NCBI GenBank assembly: GCA_021545665.1
Contig: JAJRTX010000259.1
Coordinates: 1 to 6,515, forward strand
Direction: 5' to 3'
Origin: Zetaproteobacteria bacterium
Lineage (GTDB): Bacteria; Pseudomonadota; Zetaproteobacteria; Mariprofundales; Mariprofundaceae
DNA length: 6,515 bases
The translations under genes and the position numbers were made by a program. The notes beneath the pieces are model-generated. The model did no database searches, had not been told where the DNA came from, and was given only the letters and a program-made list of their open reading frames with translations. Numbering within the stretch: position 1 is the stretch's first letter; each line of letters opens with the position of its first letter. Shown here piece after piece: positions 1-5,417 of the stretch.

Positions 1-711
1 ACTTTTCTGCGTGCCCCGGCTCTGTTCAGGGCCGTACATGATGATGTCACCGGCTGGAATACGGCCATTCAGGGCCTTTTCCAGGTCGCCTTTTTCATCG
101 ACCAGCTTGAACTCCAGTTGTGCTGTGCGCCCGATCAGATCCTTGGCATGGGCGGTATCTTCATAACCGGGAATCTGCACCAGAATGCGATGCTTACCCT
201 GTTTGACAATGACCGGTTCGGTTGTACCCAGTGCATCAATTCGACCACGAATCACTTCAATGGCCTGATCAACGGCGAAGCCACGGGTTTCTTCAGCTAC
301 ATCCTCTTTGAGTGTAAAGGCAATGGTATTATCTGCTGTCGGGGCCATGGTGTAACTGGGAAATGCTTCAGTCAGTACTGTTTCAGCCGTTGCGATATCG
401 GCCTTGTTTTTGATCGTAATGCTCAGTGTTTGTACTTCGGCTGCCAGTTTGCGGTAGCGGATTTTCTCCTTGCGCAGTGTCTGTCTGGCCGTGTCGATAT
501 CTTCTTCAACACTGTGTTCAACAGCCTTATTCACATCCACATCCAGCACCAGATGAATGCCACCCTTCAAATCAAGACCCAGACTCATCGGATTGCTTAG
601 CGATGCAGGCCACCATGACGGCACCGAGCTGACATTGGGTAGTGATGCCATTGTTGCAATGACCAGAGTGGCCAGTATTAACCAGATTTTCCAGCGTGGG
701 AAGCTATGCAT
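1..711 (-). CDS. secD: Protein translocase subunit SecD, N-terminal part (cut by window edge)
   Basis: SecD is an inner-membrane subunit that, with SecF and YajC, assists SecYEG and uses the proton-motive force to help pull exported proteins across the membrane. The reading frame stays open for 237 residues from the ATG to the window edge; full-length SecD is usually about 520-620 residues, so the rest, including most membrane segments, lies outside. Residues 7-24 form the first transmembrane helix. The family motif GLDLKGG is at 45-51, followed by the first periplasmic domain. Residues 150-182 match the conserved periplasmic block, with IRGRIDALG (154-162), EPVIV (165-169) and ILVQIPG (176-182), then AKDLIGRTAQLEF. 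The start is supported by an AAGGA site 8 bases upstream. The gene follows yajC by 12 bases in the same direction, so the two are surely co-transcribed; secF would be expected beyond the edge. Identification is firm. Confidence 0.96.
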   Translation of the reverse strand, partial: MHSFPRWKIWLILATLVIATMASLPNVSSVPSWWPASLSNPMSLGLDLKGGIHLVLDVDVNKAVEHSVEEDIDTARQTLRKEKIRYRKLAAEVQTLSITIKNKADIATAETVLTEAFPSYTMAPTADNTIAFTLKEDVAEETRGFAVDQAIEVIRGRIDALGTTEPVIVKQGKHRILVQIPGYEDTAHAKDLIGRTAQLEFKLVDEKGDLEKALNGRIPAGDIIMYGPEQSRGTQKS

Positions 712-719
712 GAATCAGT

Positions 720-724
720 TCCTT
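720..724 (-). promoter_or_regulatory. Ribosome binding site of secD, overlapping the yajC stop codon
   Basis: On the minus strand AAGGA lies 8 bases before the secD ATG. Its first base is the last base of the yajC TAA stop (724-726). This arrangement suggests that ribosomes finishing yajC can re-initiate on secD, which would keep the two membrane proteins in step. The coupling is inferred from spacing only. Confidence 0.7.
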
Positions 725-1164
725 TATTCGTCAGCAGATTTTTCTATAGCAGGTTTTTTAGCCGCTTTCTTTTCTTTACTCTTTTTTTCCTTTGCAGGCT
801 TCTCTCTAGCAGCAGGTTTTTCAATCACACCTGCAACAGTATCCTTTTTAACCTTGATGGTAACGTCTTCGGCAATTCTAACTGTCAGCACATCTTCCTG
901 AACATCGGTAACAGTGGCATAAATGCCGCCGCCGGTCAGCACCTTGTCACCCTTTTTCAGGGCATCAACGGTATTGCGGTGTTCCTTAACTTTCTTCTGT
1001 TGCGGACGGATGAGCAGGAAATAAAAGATCACCATAATCAGTACCAGTGGAACCAATGAGGCAAAGCCGCCACCTCCAGGCACAGCTGCTTCTGCGTAAG
1101 CCGGGGTAATAAAAGTGATCGCAACAACAAGGGATGCGATGGAACGAATAAATGATAATTTCAT
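724..1164 (-). CDS. yajC: Sec translocon accessory protein YajC
   Basis: YajC is a small inner-membrane protein that associates with SecD and SecF in the holotranslocon. The product is 146 residues, longer than the roughly 85-115 typical of the family. Residues 5-24 are hydrophobic and end in AYA-E, resembling a cleavable signal peptide. A glycine-rich stretch (30-33) precedes the transmembrane helix at about 36-52, which ends in the family hallmark IRPQQKK (52-58). The conserved cytoplasmic part follows, with LKKGDKVLTGGGIYATV (69-85). The tail from about 116 to 146 is almost entirely Lys, Ala, Glu and Pro, which explains the extra length. The start has AGGAG 9 bases upstream (1174-1178). 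It sits between tgt and secD, the classic proteobacterial order. Confidence 0.95.
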   Translation of the reverse strand: MKLSFIRSIASLVVAITFITPAYAEAAVPGGGGFASLVPLVLIMVIFYFLLIRPQQKKVKEHRNTVDALKKGDKVLTGGGIYATVTDVQEDVLTVRIAEDVTIKVKKDTVAGVIEKPAAREKPAKEKKSKEKKAAKKPAIEKSADE

Positions 1165-1196
1165 GAGATAAAGCTCCTGATTATTTGGGCGAGTGA

Positions 1197-2321
1197 TTAT
1201 GCTTCACAGCGGTAGCGTTGTAAAAACTGATCACGAAATTCTGGCCAGTTCCCTTCTTCAAGCGCTGTTCTGGCCCGGCGCATGAGGGCGCAATAGTAAT
1301 GAACATTGTGCAAAGTATTCAACCTCGAACTTAATATTTCTTTTGCCATATATAAATGACGCAGATAAGCACGCGAAAAATGTTGGCACGTATAGCATCT
1401 GCAGTCTTCCATAATGGGCGCTTTTGACTCGGCATGGCACAGGTTTTTGATATTGAGCTTACCATCATCGGTAAAAAGGGTGCCATTTCGCGCATTTCTG
1501 GTCGGCATTACGCAGTCAAACATGTCTATGCCACGGTCGATTCCCTCGATCAGATCATCGGGTGTGCCCACGCCCATTACATAGTGCGGTTTGGCTTGCG
1601 GCAGGTGAGGAGCCAGAGCGTCCAACATGGCTATCATTTCCTCTTTCGGTTCACCCACAGACAATCCCCCAATGGCTATGCCTTCAACATTGAGCTCACT
1701 CAGTGCTGCCAGACTTTGTAGCCGTAGTTCCGGATACATGCCGCCCTGTACGATACCAAACAGCGCTTGTTGTTCGTTAAGTGGCAGATATTCACGGCAC
1801 TCCGCTGCCCAGCGCATTGACAGCAACATGGATGTTTCGGCTTCCTTATAACTGGCCGGGTAGGGCGTACACTCATCAAAGGCCATGATAATATCACTGC
1901 CCAGCTGACGCTGAATTTGCATGCTTTCTTTGGGTCCTAGAAATACTTCAGCACCATCAATATGCGAGCGAAAGCGCACGCCATGTTCTTCAATTTTACG
2001 CAATTCACCCAGTGACCAAACCTGAAAACCACCCGAATCGGTCAGAATGGGGCGATCCCAGGCCATGAATGTATGCAACCCTCCCATTCTCTCAATCAGA
2101 TCAGCGCCGGGGCGCAACATCAGATGGTAGGTGTTGCCGAGAATGATAGCAGCCTGAATATCGTCGGTCAGATCAGCCGGAGTCAGGCTTTTCACAGTCG
2201 CCTGCGTACCGACTGGCATAAATACCGGTGTTTCAACCCTGCCATGCGCCAGTTGCATGCGCCCACGGCGGGCAAAACCGTGTTCGTCTTTAGCAAGTAT
2301 TTCAAAGGATAATGCCGACAT
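1197..2321 (-). CDS. tgt: tRNA-guanine(34) transglycosylase (queuosine pathway)
   Basis: Tgt replaces guanine at wobble position 34 of tRNAs with GUN anticodons by preQ1, a key step of queuosine synthesis in the cytoplasm. The product is 374 residues, normal for the bacterial enzyme. Visible landmarks are FMPVGTQATVKSL (34-46), LGNTYHL (61-67), LTDSGGFQ with the catalytic Asp95, GIVQGG (189-194), the substrate-pocket loop GGLSVGE (218-224), and MFDCVMPTRNARNG (267-280) with the presumed nucleophile Asp269. The zinc site is complete: Cys307, Cys309, Cys312 and His338. The frame stays open for another 84 codons upstream to 2573, but that stretch has no family similarity and runs antisense to the glycerate kinase gene, so the start at MSALSFE is chosen. 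No good Shine-Dalgarno site precedes it. It probably leads the tgt-yajC-secD operon, with 32 bases to yajC. Confidence 0.97.
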   Translation of the reverse strand: MSALSFEILAKDEHGFARRGRMQLAHGRVETPVFMPVGTQATVKSLTPADLTDDIQAAIILGNTYHLMLRPGADLIERMGGLHTFMAWDRPILTDSGGFQVWSLGELRKIEEHGVRFRSHIDGAEVFLGPKESMQIQRQLGSDIIMAFDECTPYPASYKEAETSMLLSMRWAAECREYLPLNEQQALFGIVQGGMYPELRLQSLAALSELNVEGIAIGGLSVGEPKEEMIAMLDALAPHLPQAKPHYVMGVGTPDDLIEGIDRGIDMFDCVMPTRNARNGTLFTDDGKLNIKNLCHAESKAPIMEDCRCYTCQHFSRAYLRHLYMAKEILSSRLNTLHNVHYYCALMRRARTALEEGNWPEFRDQFLQRYRCEA

Positions 2322-2369
2322 GGCGGCGCAGCCTGACGGTGCGGTGAGGTCGCAGCAAGTGACGATTAA

Positions 2370-2392
2370 GCATAGCTTCGCAGCTGCTATGC
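2370..2392. repeat. 7-bp inverted repeat spanning the glycerate kinase start codon
   Basis: GCATAGC (2370-2376) and GCTATGC (2386-2392) are exact reverse complements separated by 9 bases. The right arm contains the glycerate kinase ATG (2389-2391). It lies in the 67-base divergent region between tgt and the kinase gene. As RNA the hairpin could hide the start codon; as DNA it could be an operator or simply chance. I see no convincing -10/-35 pair for either gene here, so promoters are left uncalled. Confidence 0.4.
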
Positions 2393-3444
2393 GAATTTTG
2401 ATTGCGCCTGATTCATTTAAGGGGTCAATGACCTCAACTGAAGCTGCCGATGCTCTGGCAGCAGGAATCAGATCGGTGTTGCCGGAAGCGGAAATTATCA
2501 CCATGCCACTGGCCGATGGCGGTGAGGGCACACTGGATGTGCTGTCGCCTGTCCTGAATGGCAAATTACGCAATAATATCTACTTCTTCCAACAGCAAGA
2601 GCGGCCTCATGCGCTGATCGAATCAGCAAGATTTATCGGCCTTTCGGCACCATTGATGCAAGATTCCGTATTTGAACGAAGTAGTGATGCACTAGGCGAA
2701 GCCATGATTTTAGCCCTTGATGAAGGCATACGCGATATCTGGATCAGCCTGGGTGGCAGCGCGACAACCGACGGAGGTCTGGGTTTGTTGACTGTTCTTG
2801 GTTGCCCGGTGACTGATATGACAGGCAATCAGATTTCATCTGATTTGTATGGCCTGTTACAGGCAAAGCAGATAAATATTGAAAACCTTGACCAGCGTCT
2901 GTCTGACACCCGTCTCACTGTGTTAAGCGATGTGCAGAACCCATTATGTAGTCAACAGGGAGCAGTGTATATCTATGGTCCCCAGAAGGGCATCAAGGAC
3001 TCGGAACTGGCAGATATCGATGTTGCCATGCAAAGCTGGGCCTGGTTGTGCGAGGATGCGTTTGGGGCTTCTGCTTTGCATAAATCAGGTGCCGGAGCAG
3101 CAGGCGGACTTGGTTTTGCCCTGAAACTGCTGGGTGCAGAAATAATTTCAGGTGACCAATTTGTTATGCAGCAGTGCTGGTTTAATCAGATCGTAAAAAC
3201 AGCGAACTGGGTTATCACGGGCGAAGGCAGAAGTGACAACCAGACACTGAATGGAAAATTGCCCATGGTTGTCGCCATAGCAGCTCGCAAACAAGGCGTA
3301 AAAGTGGCTCTGATCTCCGGTGATATAGAATTTTTGCCATCTCTGGCAAAAGCATTTGACGCCACTATCACGGCGCAGCCTGCCGGAATGCCTCGTGCGC
3401 AATGCCAGACAGTTGCTTCAGAATGCTGCCGCTTTATGGGCTGA
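2389..3444 (+). CDS. Glycerate kinase, type-1 (GarK/GlxK) family
   Basis: This family phosphorylates D-glycerate with ATP to a phosphoglycerate, feeding glycerate from glycolate, glyoxylate or sugar-acid breakdown into glycolysis. The product is 351 residues, shorter than the usual 370-385. The start MRILIAPDSFKGS matches the family N-terminus exactly, so the ATG at 2389 is preferred over in-frame ATGs at 2257 and 2320. Other motifs are LADGGEGT (41-48), SLGGSATTDGGLG (120-132), SDVQNPLC (180-187), YGPQKG (196-201), SGAGAAGGLGFAL (233-245) and ITGEGRSDNQTLNGK (276-290). The small domain after ADGGEGT is about 11 residues shorter than E. coli GarK, compared from memory, and lacks the usual GPLG segment. 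No clear ribosome binding site precedes the start. It is divergent from tgt and 152 bases upstream of hrcA, with no obvious functional tie to either. The family is clear; exact product position (2- or 3-phosphoglycerate) cannot be read. Confidence 0.9.
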   Translation: MRILIAPDSFKGSMTSTEAADALAAGIRSVLPEAEIITMPLADGGEGTLDVLSPVLNGKLRNNIYFFQQQERPHALIESARFIGLSAPLMQDSVFERSSDALGEAMILALDEGIRDIWISLGGSATTDGGLGLLTVLGCPVTDMTGNQISSDLYGLLQAKQINIENLDQRLSDTRLTVLSDVQNPLCSQQGAVYIYGPQKGIKDSELADIDVAMQSWAWLCEDAFGASALHKSGAGAAGGLGFALKLLGAEIISGDQFVMQQCWFNQIVKTANWVITGEGRSDNQTLNGKLPMVVAIAARKQGVKVALISGDIEFLPSLAKAFDATITAQPAGMPRAQCQTVASECCRFMG

Positions 3445-3596
3445 TTCGATATAAGATATCTGAATATCCATTTCCGGAGGCAGTTAGTCTCTAAATATTC
3501 GCCATGATCACTTTGAATATGGATGCCGACCACATTGTCAATGCAGCTGTCATTGCTAGAGTGCCGCCTGCTTATGAAATCAGATAGTTATTATTC
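3445..3596. other. Intergenic region upstream of hrcA
   Basis: This 152-base spacer is AT-rich. It holds a perfect short inverted repeat GATAT-AAG-ATATC (3448-3460) just after the glycerate kinase stop, and three copies of GAATAT or its complement at 3462-3467, 3495-3500 and 3515-3520. A GGAGG at 3476-3480 has no start codon at a workable distance. GAGTGC at 3559-3564 equals one half of a CIRCE operator core, but the matching GCACTC half is missing at the proper distance. I could not identify a good sigma-70 or sigma-32 promoter. The region presumably carries the hrcA-grpE promoter, or those genes are read from the kinase transcript. Confidence 0.4.
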
Positions 3597-4616
3597 ATGA
3601 AAGATCGTCACGAACGCATACTTGGCGAAGTGGTAAGATCTTACCTTGATACGGGCAGGCCGGTTGGTTCGCGCGCAGTTGCTGAGCACAGTGAGGTGGA
3701 TCTGAGTCCTGCTTCAATTCGCAGTGTGATGTCAGATCTTGAAAAGCAGGGTTTGTTATATTCCCCTCATACTTCTGCAGGTCGGGCACCCACTGATGAG
3801 GGTTTACGTTATTTTGTTGATGCACTGATGGCCATTGATCTGGATATGCAGAAGTGGCTGGAGCATGAGGTGTCCGGTCATCTGGGAGATGTTTCAGGGC
3901 GAAAACTGCTGTTGAAGCGTGCAACCGATGAGTTGGCGAGCCTGACTCGTTTTGCCGGCATGGTCTGGGTGCATGAACGCGGCTTTAGCAGCATACGCAA
4001 ACTGGAACTGGTTCCCATCTCTTCGGATCAGGTGTTGGTTGTTATTGTCACTGGCACCGGTGAGGTTCAGAACAGACTGATATCACGGCCGGCAGGTTTA
4101 AATGACAGCGCCTTACATCAGCTTTCGGTGCGTCTGAATGAACTGTTGTGTGATTGCGAACTGGAAGAAGCACGTCGCCGTCTGCTGCATGAAATGAAAT
4201 CGGATCGCCTGCATATCAGACGTCTGCTTGAAGACTTGAAACGATGGGCCGATGCCCCCACAGAGGCACAGGCTGATGTGTTTGTCAGCGGCCAGCGCCA
4301 GCTGCTTGAAATGCCCGAATTCGGCGTGATTGATACGGTTCGTTCGCTGATGATGGCGATTGAGGAAAAAGAGCAGTTGTTGCATCTGGTTGAACAGGTT
4401 GAACGTGAAGAATGTGGTGTAAAAGTGTTCATCGGCTCTGAACATGCGCTGGTTAATATGGAGCAGGTGTCGGTGGTGCTGTCCCGCTATGAAGGGCCTT
4501 CGAATATTGTTGGCACACTTGGTGTGATCGGCCCGCGTTGCATGCATTATGAACGTGTGATGCCGATTGTAGACTGTACCGCCCGCTGGGTAAGCAGAAT
4601 GTTAGGAGGAATATAG
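3597..4616 (+). CDS. hrcA: Heat-inducible transcription repressor HrcA
   Basis: HrcA is a cytoplasmic repressor that binds the CIRCE operator of groESL and dnaK operons and loses activity at high temperature, when GroEL is titrated by unfolded proteins. The product is 339 residues, the usual size. Residues 1-75 form the winged-helix DNA-binding domain, with RHERILGEVV (4-13), TGRPVGSR (19-26), the recognition region LSPASIRSVMSDLEKQGLL (36-54) and the signature HTSAGRAPTDEGLRYFVD (58-75). The C-terminal half has the family blocks VKVFIGSEH, SVVLSRY, LGVIGP and YERVMPIVDCTARWVSRML. The ATG gives the canonical N-terminus, but no clear Shine-Dalgarno precedes it. It is followed after 2 bases by grpE, whose ribosome binding site is inside the hrcA end. 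This order, hrcA-grpE-dnaK, is common in bacteria. No full CIRCE is seen anywhere in the window. Confidence 0.96.
   Translation: MKDRHERILGEVVRSYLDTGRPVGSRAVAEHSEVDLSPASIRSVMSDLEKQGLLYSPHTSAGRAPTDEGLRYFVDALMAIDLDMQKWLEHEVSGHLGDVSGRKLLLKRATDELASLTRFAGMVWVHERGFSSIRKLELVPISSDQVLVVIVTGTGEVQNRLISRPAGLNDSALHQLSVRLNELLCDCELEEARRRLLHEMKSDRLHIRRLLEDLKRWADAPTEAQADVFVSGQRQLLEMPEFGVIDTVRSLMMAIEEKEQLLHLVEQVEREECGVKVFIGSEHALVNMEQVSVVLSRYEGPSNIVGTLGVIGPRCMHYERVMPIVDCTARWVSRMLGGI
4604..4609 (+). promoter_or_regulatory. Ribosome binding site of grpE inside the hrcA coding end
   Basis: A perfect AGGAGG lies 9 bases before the GTG at 4619, within the last codons of hrcA. It decides the GTG as the grpE start, since no ATG lies near. 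The overlap suggests translational coupling of grpE to hrcA. Confidence 0.8.
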
Positions 4617-4618
4617 AA

Positions 4619-5188
4619 GTGGTAGCAAAGAAGAAAAAGAAGGCAGATAAGAAGGCAGATGTGAAAACTGAGCAAAATGAGGCCATTCAGCTGGATGAAC
4701 ATGGCGAGGAAGTGGTTTCGGAAACCGAAGTGGAACTTGATCCCCTGCAAGCCGCGCAGGCGGAAATTTCAGATCTGAAAGACAAGGTTTTGCGCGTCCA
4801 CGCCGAAATGGATAATTTACGCAAGCGTACCCGGCGTGAAGTGGCCGATGCACACAAGTTTGGCGTTGAGAAATTTGCTTCGGCGCTACTTGATATGGTG
4901 GACAATATGGAGCGTGCACTGGAAGCTGAAGAAGGTAATGAAAAAGCAGTGCGTGAAGGTATCGAGCTTACGCTGACCAGCTGGCACGAGATGATGAAAC
5001 GTTTTGAAATGCAGCGTATTGATGCTGTCGGTAAAGTCTTTGATCCGCATCTGCATGAAGCATTGTCGCAGATGCCGAGCGATGAGCCTGAAGGAACAGT
5101 TATTGCCCAGCATGTAGCTGGATATACCCTGCATGGACGTCTGATCCGTGCGGCAAAAGTGCTGGTTTCCAGCGGTCCTGCAGCATAA
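4619..5188 (+). CDS. grpE: Nucleotide exchange factor GrpE (Hsp70 cofactor)
   Basis: GrpE is a dimeric cytoplasmic cochaperone that releases ADP from DnaK and so sets the pace of the Hsp70 folding cycle. The product is 189 residues, in the normal range. Residues 4-15 are very lysine-rich and the next part is acidic and probably disordered. The long dimer-forming coiled coil spans roughly 42-110 and holds the conserved VHAEMDNLRKRTRRE (60-74) and FASALLDMVDNMERAL (86-101). The C-terminal beta domain that contacts DnaK shows FDPHLHEALSQ (141-151), GTVIAQHVAGYTLHGRLIRAAKV (159-181) and a short end. The start is GTG, set by AGGAGG in the hrcA tail. It is followed by a 229-base spacer before dnaK, so dnaK may also have its own promoter. 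Identification is firm. Confidence 0.97.
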   Translation: MVAKKKKKADKKADVKTEQNEAIQLDEHGEEVVSETEVELDPLQAAQAEISDLKDKVLRVHAEMDNLRKRTRREVADAHKFGVEKFASALLDMVDNMERALEAEEGNEKAVREGIELTLTSWHEMMKRFEMQRIDAVGKVFDPHLHEALSQMPSDEPEGTVIAQHVAGYTLHGRLIRAAKVLVSSGPAA

Positions 5189-5220
5189 TTACTAATACCT
5201 TCATAAGTAAAACAGGCAAT

Positions 5221-5286
5221 ACCACGAAGGTCACGAAGAATAAGGATTATAAGTATTTTTTTCATGCTCTTCGTGCCCTCTGTGGT
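5221..5286. repeat. Hairpin repeat element built from CACGAAG units
   Basis: The left arm (5221-5239) and right arm (5268-5286) are inverted repeats matching at 16 of 19 positions, around a 28-base AT-rich loop with a run of seven T. The left arm itself repeats CACGAAG twice at a 9-base period (5223-5229 and 5232-5238). From general knowledge, CACGAAGG/TTCGTGG-type palindromic repeats occur dispersed in the intergenic regions of many bacterial genomes. Here AAAACAGG occurs on both sides (5209-5216 and 5288-5295), which may be a duplicated target site or chance. It is not a classic terminator because the T run is in the loop, not after the stem. Copy number in the genome cannot be judged from one window. 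Confidence 0.65.
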
Positions 5287-5311
5287 GAAAACAGGTTTTC
5301 GTTAGTCAGGG

Positions 5312-5341
5312 CTTGAATTGTGAAATGTGAATCCTTATACA
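5312..5341 (+). promoter_or_regulatory. Candidate dnaK promoter (sigma-70-like, overlapping a weak heat-shock-like match)
   Basis: TTGAAT (5313-5318) and TATACA (5336-5341) each match 4 of 6 bases of the sigma-70 hexamers, with an ideal 17-base spacer. The same region reads CTTGAAT (5312-5318), then 14 bases, then CCTTATAC (5333-5340), a partial match to the sigma-32 pattern CTTGAAA / CCCCATNT at a normal spacing. Transcription would begin near 5348 and give dnaK a leader of about 70 bases. Only the pattern match supports this. Confidence 0.4.
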
Positions 5342-5380
5342 AGCATTAACAGATTATAAGTAGCAGACCGGACAAACAGG

Positions 5381-5395
5381 TCAAATATGATTTGA
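5381..5395. repeat. 15-base palindrome in the dnaK leader
   Basis: TCAAAT (5381-5386) and ATTTGA (5390-5395) are exact reverse complements around ATG, ending 8 bases before the dnaK Shine-Dalgarno site. It could be an operator or a weak RNA stem near the ribosome site. A 3-base loop with an AT-rich 6-bp stem would be only marginally stable as RNA. Its function is unknown. Confidence 0.4.
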
Positions 5396-5403
5396 AAAAG
5401 TTC

Positions 5404-5409
5404 AGGAGA
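5404..5409 (+). promoter_or_regulatory. Ribosome binding site of dnaK
   Basis: AGGAGA lies 8 bases before the ATG at 5418 and fixes that start. An ATG at 5410-5412 is out of frame and too close to the site to be used. Confidence 0.8.
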
Positions 5410-5417
5410 ATGAAAAA

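Noticed and set aside
118..600. Plus-strand open frame opposite secD
   Set aside because: The minus strand encodes clear SecD over the whole stretch; the plus-strand frame has no recognisable motif.
2257..2388. 44-residue N-terminal extension of the glycerate kinase, or a start at the ATG of 2320
   Set aside because: The family begins at MRILIAPDSFKG. The extension runs antisense to the tgt start, and no ribosome site supports the upstream starts.
2401..2440. TTGACC on the minus strand as a -35 element for tgt
   Set aside because: No acceptable -10 hexamer follows at 15-19 bases.
2322..2573. 84-codon N-terminal extension of the tgt frame
   Set aside because: The added residues have no family similarity and lie antisense to the conserved start of the glycerate kinase gene. 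Starting at 2321 gives the normal 374-residue Tgt.
3504..3587. Possible 27-residue peptide gene between glycerate kinase and hrcA
   Set aside because: It is open from ATG to TAG, but no Shine-Dalgarno lies at a workable distance (GGAGG is about 23 bases away), and one such short frame is expected by chance.
5240..5262. T run after the CACGAAG left arm as a grpE terminator
   Set aside because: The run of seven T lies in the loop of the larger inverted repeat, and no compact GC-rich stem directly precedes it.
4687..5265. Long minus-strand open frame opposite grpE
   Set aside because: It is antisense to a firmly identified gene and is rich in Ser and Arg, as expected for the shadow of a coding strand. 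No ribosome site or family similarity is seen.
5366..5382. GACC-N9-GGTC stem in the dnaK leader
   Set aside because: Only 4 base pairs with a 9-base loop; too weak and too likely by chance to list.
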